DNA of 64,000 nt, from the NCBI RefSeq assembly GCF_027596085.1, contig NC_072458.1, forward strand, positions 3,956,139-4,020,138. Reading direction: 5' to 3'. Origin of the DNA: Anoplopoma fimbria. Taxonomy: Eukaryota > Chordata > Actinopteri > Perciformes > Anoplopomatidae. A program made the translations under genes and the position numbers. The notes below the pieces were generated by a model. That model was not told where the DNA came from and made no database searches. It saw only the letters and a program-made list of their open reading frames with translations. Positions 32,271 through 45,800 of this stretch are shown one piece after another. The number at the start of each line of letters is the position of its first letter. Position 1 is the first letter of the stretch.

Positions 32271-33004
32271 CTGAAAGAAAAAACAGGGGGAGAGAGAAAG
32301 AGGGGAAGAGAGATTGAGTTATATGTGACTATTGTATTTCTGACATTTGTAAAAAGAAAAGCATACAATGAGTTGAACCTTGACACTATTTTATCATCAG
32401 TCATTGCAAATATACTTGACTGTAAGTGAAACCAATCTTTTAAATGTTTGCTTTTAATCTTAAAGTAATGCGTTAACCTACGTGTGCACTGTTGTGTCGT
32501 TGTTGTTCTACTCTACTTTTATTGATTTATATATTTGTACTGCAACTTAAGAGTTTACTTCCACTTGAACATGTTTTGAGACACAAAATACCATGAAACA
32601 CATCCACCATTAACTTCCATTAAATAAACAAGAATTTTCAAATATGGACCTAGAGAATACCTAGTGGTACCTGGAAGTCTGGCAAAAGCTATTAATAAAT
32701 GTTATTTATCCATACCTTTCTATATTCCAATTAGATCAGGGTGTTTAGTAAAATATTTCAGTGCTTCATCTTGCAGTTAAACATATAGTTATGATAAGCT
32801 TTACAATTTGGTGTATCTGTTAATGGATTAATACATATGTAAATATTTTTTTTAAACTTTTCTTTAATGTCCAATTAAATATTGATTAATGAACTGCTTT
32901 CAAAACAAAAGTATGGTCTCATCAGTAATCAGGCACTCTTTTTGACATGTAGCTTTGGGTTTGGCCTTATTGTGGGTGCCTAAGTTAAATAAACTGACCT
33001 GCTG

Positions 33005-36000
33005 TTACAGGCTGGTGACGCTGAAGCTGTCGTCATTGGCTGTGTCCAGGAGCTGGCACAGCACCCCGCCTCCCTGAGCCGCTTGGGAGGGGTAGCGGTG
33101 TCCAATGCCCTGGTAGGATTGGTGGGACAAGGAGTAGCCACCAGTGTCCTCCTGATGGGGCGAGGAGTCCAGGGGAGGTTTGGGGTATGGGGAGTTAGGC
33201 AAGGGGCCCTGGCGGTGGCCTGTGCTCATAGCGTGGGGGGTCAGATCCCGCTTGTGGGAGGGCAAGGTCGAGGGAGGGCTGCACTCCTCATAAAGCACAG
33301 GTGTGGAGTGGGAGTGGAGGCTGGTACTGGGGTTGGAGTGTGTGTGGCTGGCTAGGTGAGAGTTGGGGTTGGTGTGTGTATTGTGGTGGGGCTGATTGTT
33401 GGTGTGGGGGTTTGAGTGGGAGAGGGGGCTGCTCTGGAGCAGTGAGGTGGGATGGGTGTTGCTGTGGGGCTGCGCGTTGTGATGGTGTGTGTCATGGAGG
33501 GTCGGTATCATGTGTGTGTGTGTGTTCGCGTTTGGGCTTGCGAGCTGATTTCCGTGTGTGTTTCCGTGAGGGCTTGTGTGCGGGTTGCTGTGTGTGTGCG
33601 CGGCTGTGTTTGAGTGTGTGCTGTGCGAGTGCGGGCTGGGGCTGCCGCTGTGCGACGTCTGTCCGTACCAGTAGGGGGAGCTGCAGTAGCTGGGAGAGTC
33701 ATACTGGGAGAACTGTGGGTCTTTTGGAGGGGGCGATGTGAGGGACTCAGCGCCGTGGCGCAGAGGGGTGTTATCCGGGGCGAGGGAGAGCAGGAGGGGG
33801 AGAATGTCCTGGAGGGGACAGGGTGATAAGACTGGGGGGAGGAGGGGTAGGCTTGGGAGGGTACGGGGGAGATGAGACACTGGGTGAGAGGGACGAAGAG
33901 GATTCTCCAGGGTATAAGGCTGGATATCGCTCCTCAGAAGAGGGTGTGGAGGGGTGGGCAGAATAAGGGGAGGGGTACTCACAGGGGTCCTGGAGGTAGC
34001 TGGAAGGTGGTGCAGGATTGGGAGTGGCCAGGGGAGAGAGGCTACTACTGTCTCCACTGTAATAGTCCAGACCCTCCTGGAACAGCCCGGACCCCTCTGG
34101 ACCTCCGGCAGTCGCTGCTCCAGATGAAGAGGCAGCCTTGCCCCTGCCTTTGGCCCCTGAAGGCCGCTCTCTCTGGCATGGAGACAAACCCCCTCTGCCG
34201 CCTCTAGACCCTCTGCCCCGTCCTCCAACGCCTCCCCGCTTAGGTCCAGGAGTGGGTGTTGGGGAGGGACTGGATGGGGAATCAGAGTGTAAAGCAGAAC
34301 CTCCTTCTTTTTCTACTTGTGGCTCAGTCCGTTTCCTTCGACCCCGGCCGGGTTTGCTGGTTCCCGCGCCCTGGAAGAGGACGTTCTGGCTCCAGTTATA
34401 CGAGGGCCCAGAAGCACTCTCATGCCAGTCCATCATCAGCTTCTCCAGGCTGGACAGACTTGATTGACCCCCCTCTCCACTATTAGACGTAGCCTCATTC
34501 AGTTTGTAGGTGCCACATGTGGAGCTAGGTCCACTACCAGTGGCTGCAGAGCCAAGATGTGACGAGTCAGAGGAGGATTCTGATAGACTTTCAGGAAAAG
34601 GTTGACGCTTGGCCTTCTGGGGGGTGTAGTTTGAGATATCCAAGATGTCTTTGGACTCATTGGAGCCATACTCACTGTAGCCGTGATACTGAGGCCCAAA
34701 ACTGTCTGTTGACCAGCCCAAGTAACCTTGTCTGAAAAAGAAATATAAATATAGCAACACAAATTATTAAGTGCACTTGAGGAAAATGTGTGCGCTTATG
34801 TGTGCAGATATTTGAATTTCCACTGCTCTTTGTTGCAGTTTCACCAATCAGTAAGACAAACCTGCAGAGGAAACTGTTAGTAACTGTTCTGATAGATTAC
34901 TAGCTGGAATAATACAGTGCAAGGTTAAAAATGAAAATTATGTGCTTGAGTGAAATATTTATATTACGTAATTCATATCTCTTTGATCCTGCTGTGGCTG
35001 GACTAAAAATATTTAATCCTTTATTAATAATTAAAGAAAAAAGTCAGATTATGTGTGAAAAGGCAATTTGAAATTTCTTGAATTATTTGTATGACTTTTT
35101 GAGCTTTATTTGTAATGCCAGGGCACACAAGTGATTTACCTGTAGCTCCACTGATTGGCGTTGTACTGTTTGAAACCTTCTGGAGAGGAGCTGAAGGGGC
35201 TACTTTTGGCCACAGACATGTATCCTCCTCCTGGTGATGTGGGTCCTGCCGACTCCCCCCGCAACATGGAGGGATGACCTGCTGCAGGATATCCACTGTA
35301 GCCTCGCTTGGCTGCCGCCTGGTAGCTAGAATAACCCATTTGACCAACAGTGGAGGCCTTGCCACTGTTGTGTCCAGATCCATACGCAAAGCTGCAATCT
35401 GAGGGTCTCTGTGGCACTGCAGGAGAAGAGGAGGAGTAGCCAGATGAGTAGTGGCCAAAAGAGGCGGGATGGGGGGAGCTAGGAGAGTGTGAGAGAGATG
35501 GAGGAGTGGATTTGGGATAGGTAGAAGTGGTGGGGGATGTTTGGGCCAGGCTGCCATAGCTGTATGGAGGCCTGGCTGAGGAGCAATGGGTCTGGGACGA
35601 ACCTTCCACCCCAGAACTTGCACCCTTGGAGCTCCACTTGGGGAACGCAGGGGACCAGCTGTGACTTGCAGCTGGACTGGATGGCTCATAACCAGCGGTG
35701 GATGAAGCTTTTCGGGGGTCTGACTGCGAGGAGGAGATGTCCAACAGGTCTGAGGAATCATCTGAGTCGAGGAGTGACCGGAAATATCCAGCAAACAGGC
35801 TTTGTGAGTCCTCCCCGGCTGGCCCCACCCCTCTGCTACCTCCGTGACTGCTGTAAGCTCCTCCCCTTCCAACGTCACAGGAGGAAAAGCCTCCCCTTGG
35901 AGATCCTGTGAGCTGATACCCACCCAAACCTTTCTCCTTGTCCATACCCCCCTCCCCCCAGCCACCTGCCCCATTGGGCCAGTCCTGCCCCATCGACATC

Positions 36001-38173
36001 CCCACCCCTTTAAATGCACCATTTTTTCTCACACGTCTCTTCTTGACTATTTTATCTCCCCCAGACTCAGTGCCTACGATTCCCCCTCCCCTCCCACCTG
36101 CACCCTTTCCCCTTTTCTTAGGTAATCCATGCTCAGACAAGGGGCTCGGTTTCTGCTTCTTGCCAATGGTTTCAAAGAAGTCACTGAATGTGCTCTTATT
36201 GCGCTCACTGCCCCCAATCCCCCCTGCTCCTGCTCCACCTCTTCCAGTGCCCCCTCCTCTGCCCCCCCGGGGGCGTCTATACCCAGTGAGCTTGTGGAGC
36301 AGGGTGGATATCCCAGGATTTTCCAAGGGGGTATGAAAGCTTTCAGGCTCACTGGGTGTCCAGCAGCGCGGGGGAGAGCAGCGGCCAGTGGCAGGGGGCT
36401 GGCGGTTCAAAAAGGCCAATTTGGACAGAACATCTCCATACTCTGTTTTCACATCATTAGTATCATTGACATACGATGGATAGGGGCAAGGGAGTTTAGC
36501 CCGACGCCGCCTCTGGGGCTTCTTGGGCGGGTCTGCATTACCACCAGCATTCACGGCATTCGGAAGCTCTCCCGGTATTACGGGCAGAGCCTGTTTAGGT
36601 GGTCGTCCCCGTCTGCGTTTGAGAATAACCGGTAGTTCTCCAGGAGGGAACATCACCATAACACTCTTCCCATTGTTCTTCATTCGAAGAAGTGCCGTCG
36701 GCTCTCGAACTACCTCTGAGCCCTCCAGGCCGCCATCATTGCCCTTTTCTGGCCCTGTTACTGTCTCCAAATTGGAAATCTTGTAGCTCTTCTGTCGGCG
36801 GCTGAGGCTGACAGGAATGCGAGCCACCTTGACAACAATCTTCCTCACCTGTAAAGCAGAAACCAGAATGGGACATAAGCAACTGTAAATTGTATAAACA
36901 TCTATTTCATACATGGAATGGCACTGTGTGTTATGTCAGAGCAGTAACTACAATGATATGTAACAATAAATTAACTTACACCTACAAAACGTCCACGTCT
37001 CTTGTTTTTGAGAGGGGATTGCCCCGACTCTGCAACAGGCTCCTGCTTCACAGTTAGAGGTGCAGCGATGGTGGATGTGTTTGCAAATGGGAGATGAGGG
37101 GTAGCACAGTGAGCCATAGAACGTGCTGCCTGACGCTGTTTCACACTTTTGGGAGCTGCTTTATGGACCGATTTTGGTGCAGGCCTAGATCTGGATTTAG
37201 GTCCAGGTTTATGCCCAAGTTTTGGCCCAGGTTTAGGTATAGCTTTAGATGCAGGTTTGGGTACAGTTAGTGCAAGAGCAATCTCTGTAGGGCAGGGAGC
37301 CATGGGGAGAACAGCCTCCACATGCTCTTCTTTCTCTCCAACAGCCACCTCCTCCTCTTTAACCCTCCAGATCTTCTCCTCCAATACTTCATCCTCCTCC
37401 TCTACTCCCCTCTCCCGTCCTGCTCTCTTCTCCCCATCCTCTAAGCTTCGGCGGAGGCGGGAGGATTTGCGGAGGTGACACGGAAAGCGAGGCCGCCCAG
37501 AGCTGCGGAGTGCATACTTCTTCTCTGCCTCCACAGGAAGAGGAGAGGAGCCTGTGTTCGGGTTTGGACCAATAGGGACCGGACAAAAGGTTGAGGGGTT
37601 GTCTGTCTCTGCAGTGAGGACGGGGGCAGCCCTCTGATTGGTGGAGGCAGGATGATTGCCAAGTTCCAAAGACATGGGTTGAGGTGAGGTTGTGTGTATG
37701 GCCTCTGGTGTGAGAGTCCTGGAGCGTTCCCGTCCCACAGAACCCGTAAGTGGGTTGTTTTCCATGTGTCCACAATTATCCATGTGCGCTTGTGAGACAG
37801 CCTGTGCGTGCACATCTGGGTCTATGTGCGTTTGCATGTCCCCGAGTGTCTCTGCAAATGTAGGTGTCTCAGCGGTAGTGTGAGTCTCCGTCTGCCTGCG
37901 CGGGCAGTTGCTGTGCCCCAGCCTTCTTTGTTGACGGAGGCCGTTCGCCAGGGCTGAAGGAGAGGAGGGAAAGGGGTCGGAGGTCACCGGTGCCAGTCCA
38001 TTTTTAGAGGGATCCTGGGACCCCTCCTGGAGCCCGAGTTCCCTTGACCAGAGCTCTGGCCCTGCCAGCCCCTCCAGGTCCCCCACACACGCTTTTTCCT
38101 CTGCTTGCGTCCCACCACAGCCTACTGGAGCCCCAGTTTGGCTGGAATGTAGGTGATCTGACAAACCACTCAT
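33005..38173 (-). CDS. ahdc1: AT-hook DNA-binding motif-containing protein 1, with a 1-nt frame break
   Basis: Three coding exons: 36980-38173 (ATG at 38173), 35140-36848 and 33005-34731. Conserved blocks include KYALRSSGRPRFPCHLRKSS, VRKIVVKVARIPVSLSRR, the AT-hook KRRRGRPPK (about 36620), GYLGWSTDSFGPQYHGY, GSNESKDILDISNYTPQ and the C-terminus CQLLDTANDDSFSVTSL. Human AHDC1 has one coding exon; two introns here are a structural difference, as far as I recall. In the last exon the frame that reads SLITLSPPGHSPPP stops at 33771, while the conserved C-terminal part starts in the next frame by LAPDNTPL (about 33787). The break lies within 33775-33870, which contains G6 (33834-33839) and G5 (33796-33800) runs. 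Exons total 4630 nt; minus one base gives 1543 codons. It is a nuclear chromatin/DNA-binding protein; human loss causes Xia-Gibbs syndrome. A His/Ser/Asn/Thr-rich tract lies at 33299-33637. Confidence 0.92.
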
Positions 38174-38195
38174 TCAGTGGACAGTCTTCCTGGTG
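38174..38195 (-). other. ahdc1: 5' UTR part of the ahdc1 start-codon exon
   Basis: The acceptor CCTCAG (38196-38201 on the plus strand as CTGAGG) lies 22 nt upstream of the ATG. Further untranslated exons are therefore expected upstream. Confidence 0.5.
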
Positions 38196-38199
38196 CTGA

Positions 38200-41140
38200 G
38201 GGAGGAAAGAGGGATTTTTTTCTGATGTATAAAAATGTGTGTTTCTTGCTTGTAAGTGTCTTCCTCTAACAACAGGAAAGATGATTCAGTGACCTGAGGA
38301 CAGAAATAAAAACAATATGGTCAAAAACATTATATTCTAATATATTATAAAAACAATATCAACTGGATGGGAAGTCCACAAATATGTTAACATTTTCTTG
38401 TTGCATTTTAGACATTTCATCTAAACTCCTTGCTGCTACATATATAGTGGTCATCAAACACTATAGAAATAAAAATCTAACATTTGCAGCACAGATGAAA
38501 TTGTGGCTGTGTGATAGATTTTTTGGCAATGGGCCATACAGTTAATTCGTAACGCACTCTATTCTATTAACTGTGCCGCCCACGCAGCAGAATTACAACA
38601 TTAGATTACGTTCACCATTCATACCCCGCTTTTACCGAATGGTTGTGGCGCTGATTCTGATTTTGATTCTGAGTTGAGCCTCACTCTGTCTGCCTGACTG
38701 GCTCTGTTCTGCAGGGGATCATTGGGTCATCAATACTGCAGTGGAGTGCTCGCATACTTCTCGCTCACCCCTCTGCTCCTGTCTTTTGCCCATGGTTGCT
38801 AGAGAGAGAGACAGAGACAGACAGACAGACAGACGGGGGAAGGGATAGTGTGTTGAAAAAAGTGGGAGAAATAGTGAGTGGTGGGGGGCGAGATAGAAAA
38901 AGTAAGGGGTGAGGAGGAGGGTGGAGCAGAGAGAAAAAGAGAATAAGAGATTAGAACATGATGTCACAGCATGCATCATCAGACCAGACTATAATCAGTA
39001 TTTTGGTGAGGGCTGCACCATCTCACATCAGACGCTTTTATTTTGGGGAGGATGACTTGCAATACATATTTTTAAACTCTAATTGTGGTTAGTAATTCAT
39101 TTCAATGTGTCCCAGCAGATTGAATGTACACATGTAAAGCAGTGCCACTTCAGCTATTCTGTGGAAATTTCAATGTTCTCCATAACAAACACTGAGGATC
39201 ATCACTACATGATGAAGAACATGTTCACAAAATCGTGCATTTGTGCATTTTTTTCTCCCCGATGTACATGTTGTAAAAATTCAAAATTTACAATCAGCAG
39301 TTCAGTAGTGGTAAAAAAAAAAGCACACAAACTCATACAGCATGCCACATATCGCCAAAACTATTGAAATACATTACAAAGCACTAGACTTGGAGGGTGC
39401 AACAAGAATGTGTGAATAATCGCAGCCACCAGGGGGAAGCAGAGAGGTGATGAATAGAGGTGTTGAGAGGATGGAGAGATGAAGGTGACAGAGGGACAGG
39501 AACTATAGAGGGATTATTGAAACCCGGAGCAGAGGGGAAATGGAAGTACAGACTGCCAGAACACACACACAAGTCCTATGAAATCTGCTATCGGACTCAC
39601 ACATGACTGCATGCATGCACACATTCAAACACAAACACAAAAAATGCACGCATATACACGCACGGTTGGCTACAACACTGTACCACACTCTGCACATACA
39701 ACCCAATCGTGTCCATCCTCAGATCACTCTGCCTCCCTCTCGAACATATGGTCCAGATTAGGAGGGGGAGGGGGGGGACAGAGAGTGAGAGAGAAAGAAA
39801 GAGTGGGACAAGGAAAGGAGGGGAGGGGGTAAAAGACACGATAAGTGCAAGTGTGGGTGAGAAAGTATGAAAGAGGGCGAGAGACAGAAGAAGTGCAGAG
39901 AGGGGAAAGACGTGATTGAGACAAGGAAAGGATGGTAAATTGGGCAGAGGCAGACAGATTTAAGAAAAACAAAAGAAGGGAGAAAAAGTTGAAGGAGGCG
40001 AGCGGGAGAAACGGTAGAGAAGGAGAAGGAGGAGGAGGAGGAGTATGAGAGATTTGCTGTAGAAGAGTTTAGGGCTGCACACATGGAGCGGACCAACCTC
40101 AGAGTTCTGCTGCTCTGAGGAATGACACAATTAGGACAAACACACATGGAGATGAACACACACACAACACATTCTTTCTTTAACCCCCTCACCCATTCTC
40201 TCTTGTGCCCAGTGCTGTTCTCCCTGCCTCTCTTCTCTCTCGTTCTCACTTTCTCTCTCGTCTAATTAACAGCATTCCTTAATTAAGGCTCCATCTGACC
40301 GGTGTATGAGAGAGAAGGGAGAAGAACACATGCTTTAATTAAACATTGCTGCACATGTGCTAACACATACATGCGCGCCCTGTCACTCACAGACACACAA
40401 AGACACATGCAAATTTGCCCCCACAGCTTCATCCTCCCACACGCTCCACACACCGATTTGCACATAAAGACATACATGCCACAAACGCACGCAGACACAC
40501 ATATAGTCATGCACGATCACACACAAAACAAAGACACGCATGCAAATATCTCTCTACTGTGCTCGGCGGGGGGTATTCTGACAGAGCTTAGATACCAGCC
40601 AATCAACTGCTCCCACTATGATTCATTGTTTAAGCAAACACTCCTGGCATCCATCAGCTGCCATTCCAATATATTCATCGTCATACGTAGCAAATGCGTT
40701 TTGGTGCATTTTACTGTGAATGGCTCAGTGGCGTAGCATTGTCTCTGTGAGAACAGCCAATGTTGTGCGCTGCTCCCACATGATGAGCTGTTGAATCTGT
40801 CTCACAAAGAGCACCTCTCCTATGACTACTGTTTCAAAAAAATCTTTTATCTTATATATTTATTATCTGCACGTAAAAGTTTTTGGTGCTGTTATGCGCT
40901 CACAGGGAAGGCAACACAACGCGCCACAGCGTGTATGTGCGCAGATGCCAGTGGGAAATCAGAGATGGGAACTTGTCATTTTCCAGTTTGGGCAGTTGCC
41001 CTGTTGTGCATAGTCTGAAAGGAACAATCATTCTGTACATGGTAGCTGTACAGCATATCTATTCTCTCACCATCTATCTCACTGCCACAAAGGCTTACAG
41101 ACTCACAGGCCTGCCAGCAGCAACCCTCAATGAGGAACTA
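38200..41140. other. Gene-free region, probable ahdc1 5' intron
   Basis: Purine-rich low complexity (38800-38950 and 39760-40050) and CA-rich tracts. No conserved coding exon recognised. Confidence 0.5.
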
Positions 41141-41147
41141 GACCCTG

Positions 41148-41152
41148 TGTGT

Positions 41153-41243
<91 letters not shown>

Positions 41244-41250
41244 TGTGTGT

Positions 41251-41311
<61 letters not shown>
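41148..41311. repeat. Compound (TG)n-(GA)n microsatellite
   Basis: A TG array (41148-41255) passes directly into a GA array (about 41256-41311). Such polypurine stretches can adopt triplex structures (general knowledge). Confidence 0.95.
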
Positions 41312-41314
<3 letters not shown>

Positions 41315-42184
41315 ACGCATGTGTGTCTCTGCGAGTGCACGTGTGAGTGTGTGTCTTCCTGGGTGTGTTTGTAAAAGCACTCACTGAGCTCTAACGGGTG
41401 TGCAGTTGTTGCTAAGAGACAGGCAGCAGCACCGAAACAAGCAGGGGGGTAAGGGAGGGGGACATGGAGGGGAGGGAGAAAGAGAGAGAGAGGTAGTGAG
41501 AGAGATAGAGAGGTGGTGAGGGGAGGAGGGGGGTGCTCCGCAGAGAGGTTTACACAGATAAGAAGAAGAGGGGATAAAACAGAGAGAGATGGAGAAAGTG
41601 TATGTGAGGCCAAGAGAGTGGAAGAGGTGGAGCGAGGGGGGGGGTCCGTAGAGACTGAGTGACACTGTGCAGAAACTCAATTACCATCAGCCTCTCAACC
41701 TGCAGCTCCGACAGCCTCAAACCTACGTATGACACACGACAATGCACAACTTTTTCTTCCAAAAGAAAATCATTAAGAGAAGATATACAAAGAAATCAAC
41801 AAAACTGTTTGACAACTTGATGACAAACTGTTCTCAAGTCATCCTTGAGGTGTTTGCTGTGGGAACAAGTGTGTCATGTTGTGTTCCAGGTAATAAACGT
41901 CTGTCTGACTTTGTCATTGAAACATCACATGACATGAAACAGCATCACTTTGAAGAGGCCTCTTAATGTCAGTACTCACTGTGTGAGTGTCAAATCAAAT
42001 ACTTAACCATGAATTCTAGGCCTCTGAATGTGGAGCTAAATAAGTAGAAAAAAATTGAATATATAAATGTCTTATTAATGCAAACTGATGTGACTCGATT
42101 GGGGATAAAAAAACAAAAAACGTTATTCAACTACAGCAGCATTACAGAACATACGAAAAAACGTATTTAAGATAAGCACAAACT

Positions 42185-42840
42185 ATATTGTAACTTGATA
42201 TCATCAGAGTGTATCAAGACTGACACCAGACAAAGACTTTGAGGGGCTGAGACCAAGTCAAGACCAGGATCAGTCGGGTGTCTGAAATGAAAAAACGGTT
42301 TTGCTTTAGAGGCAGACTGCGTACCTTCCACTAAACTTTCCTTTCTTTATGCTTGTTTTCTAAGCGGAGATAAAAGGTTGACGTGGTCCCAGCTGTCTCA
42401 TCAGTGTTACATTGCAGAATTTACATACTGCTGTGCATTTCTTTTTGGAGGCTGTTTTTGTACCTAAACCACTCTTTGTGGTTTAGGTACCTTTCAAATC
42501 TACAGTAAAGATCGTGCTGACATCTCCTCCATCTCCTGTCTCCCGCGTTCACTTTGTTGGAGTGGGTGTGAAGGACGGCAGGGAGGAGTGACAGCCAATA
42601 AGAGTAGCAAATATTTCAAGTTTTTTGTTGCATTTGAAGCAGGACGTTTTATATCCAATCACATTATTGATAACAAATAGATAAGATAATGCAGAGGCAA
42701 TTTAGTGTTATCCCCATGACTGATCTAGAAAACAAATTCAGAGGTTTCTCTGTCTGAGACCGAGACGAGACTTTCAAAAGGTCAAAAGGTCAAAAGGTCT
42801 CAAGACCAAGACCAATCTTAAGTACTACGACTTTATCTTA
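42185..42840. repeat. Probable interspersed repeat with a central hairpin
   Basis: Ends are rich in AGACCAAG-type motifs (42250-42275, 42780-42820). Near the centre is a perfect inverted repeat, GTACCTAAACCAC (42460-42472), loop TCTTT, then the complementary arm (42478-42490). I recall similar elements in other fish but cannot name the family. Confidence 0.4.
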
Positions 42841-45800
42841 AACTGATCCTGTTGGTTGACAGGTTGGATTTAAAGGCTTTATCTTTCTTCCCACTGTGGG
42901 GAGAAAGTTTTTCTATATTGACTTTATATTCAGCCAAACTGTGCAAAGTTTTAATTCGACTCAAAATAAGAATAAAAATGTAAAAATAAAAGTTGAAGTT
43001 TTAAGATCTTTCCTTGACTGCAGTGCGTTAAAGCCCAAACGGCAGTAACGCTGAACAGCTAGAATTTAAGCACATCCAAACTTAACAGACCTGGAGTTGT
43101 TTTAGAGCTTGAGGTGTGTGTTAGTGTGCCAAAGCGGGCGAGGAATGTTATCCACATATATCCTACTACTGGGGCCGGCATGCTTGCACACAAATTACCA
43201 GCAGCAACCTTCAAAAACAAATCTGAACTTTGGGCTTTGGTGGGCTGCAGCTCCATGCACACACCCGTCAGTCAAACAGAGACAGTCCAACTAACGGCTG
43301 CACTTACACACAGACCCCCCACCCACCCACACTCTCCTTTACTCTGACCTCTCCTCCAACATCCCCAAAAAGAAAAAAGAAAAAACACTCCCATCTCCCC
43401 AGCTGCAGGAAATTCCTAATGATCTCCATCATCAGTGTGCGTGCTGTATCTCCTGCCAAGAGCAAGCATGTGAACGCACACACAGAACAAACGCACCCAC
43501 ACACACAAAGAGTATAAATGCACAGAGAGCAACACATAAACCATATGTGCGGACAAACAAAGAGGCAGACAGACGTTGGGATAGACAGACACACATCTAA
43601 CGTAAACAGACTTCACACAGACCAAATACAGTGGCTGCTCAGCCGAGGATGCACACAGGGGACTGGAGAAGTAGCTCGAAACACTAGTCAACAAAAAAAA
43701 ACAGCCCCCCCCCCACCCACCCCCATCTGACTGTTTCGCTTTCTGACTGTTTCTCCTGTTGTTTCTGCATGAACCTACATGTTGTAGTTATTTTAAGATG
43801 AGGACGACTGTTTTACCCCCTTCCTCTTCCTCCTTCACCCCCTCCTCACTTTTCTTAACTGTTCCTTCGCTCATGTCTCCAGCAGCCCCCCCCCCCACAC
43901 ACACACACACCTCCCGCCCCCAGTTTCTCTCCCACAACACCATTCCCACTCCCCAACTCATCTTCAACTCAGCCTGACACTCTCTCTCCTCTCTCTCCTT
44001 CTCTCTCTCCCTCCTGCAGGCAGTTTCCTGGCGCTGCTGATGGCCGCCCCTCCGTCAGGTCATGTGACTAACCGCGCCAGCTGGGAACAGCTAGGAGTGT
44101 GCACATGTGCGCACTCAAAAAACACAAACGGGGTTACACACACACAAACAAGGATACGCAGGGAAACGTCCAGAAACACACACAAACACATGAAGATGAA
44201 ACCAACCACTTAGGTGCAAATACAGACACACGCCCACTTACAGTTCACACAGGTGCGCACACACACACACACACACACACACACTGAGCTGACATGTACA
44301 TACAAATGGGGAGAAACACACTTGTGCAAGCAAAGCTGCACGCTCACACTGACGCACATTCCACGTAGTCACGCTGGCGAGGACTCACAGATGCAGTTAA
44401 AAAACCCTCACACACAGTCACGCATATCTACCTCACACACGGAGGACACACAAACCAGATGCTTGGACCCGGACACACACTCAGACCTTGAGGCCAGTGT
44501 TTTGGAGAGGGGCCTCTGTGCTGCAGCCCTGACTTCCTGACTCCTCCTCCTCCTCCCTCCATACTCCTGTTCCACAGTTGCTGTGGGAGACGCTGCTGCA
44601 GCTCCCGTTGCCAAGGAGAAGGCTGCTGGCTGTTTGAACAACAATGGCCGCCTTGTGAACATTCCAACTGTAGGTACTGACAGCTCATCAGCCACAGCCT
44701 CGACATACACAGCGCTCCAAAAGCACACTTAGACACACACACACACACACATGCTGCTCGCAATACACACCGACGCCATGCCACTGTACGGTACCTCTCA
44801 GATTCTTGGCCTCGCACCTGAACGATGGTAACTCTCTCACACACAAACACAATCAGGCATGCACAAAAAAAACACACACGCACACACATCTGTGCACGCT
44901 CTAAGAAATTATGACTTCTGCTGAGAGGATAAGAAACCTTTCTCTCCTTCTCTGTCTACCTGCATCTCTCGACCATCTCTCTCTCTCTCACACACACACA
45001 CACATGCACACACACACTCAGTGCGCAGTACATTCATCCATCTTCCCCCTTCTCCCCGACTACTCTCTGTCTTTTTCTCTTATCTCTTTCTCTCTCCACC
45101 CCCTCCACAGCCTCCTGCTTTCACTCTCTCACTCGCTCTTCACTTGCTCATCCCTGCCTCTCTCTCCCTTTCTGTCTCAGGAAGTGTGTGTTTTCACTCT
45201 CACGCACGCACACACACACACACACACACGCACACACACACACACACACATCATCCTGGCACACATGTGGAGGACACACATTCACACAGAGAGAGAAGCA
45301 CACACAATCTCTTTCTCTCCTGGAAGGTAGTGAATCTTTTCGTCCCTTGGGGGCATACACTTCCTCAGAGAAGGAGGGAAAAGGGAAAGAAGAAAGGGAA
45401 CTAAAAACATAGAGTAGAACGGGCAAGAGAGGAGGAGGAAGGATGAAGGAGGAAGGAGAGGAAGGGAGGGAGAGAAGATAGGAAGGGAAGAGGGTAAAAA
45501 CTATATTCATGGCGGGGATTTATAGACAGACCCCTGAGTGCTCTGATTATCTGTTCATATTGATGGGACGACATTGAAGCCACGCTGATGGAACGTTGAG
45601 ACGGTGCTGAAGTCAAATTGGGTAGAGTGTGTGTGTGTGGGGGGGGGATGTTGAGGAGAATCACTAACAAGTCTCTGCTTATCCTCTGACTCACTGTTTT
45701 TAACACACATACCCAGACACATGTGTGTGCACACTCACTCACGCTGCTAAAAACAAAGATAACTCTGAGGCACGAGCACAAGGAATCAGACACACAGTAC

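Noticed and set aside
33083..34467. Plus-strand frames opposite ahdc1
   Set aside because: Antisense of a low-complexity coding exon; no conserved protein signature.
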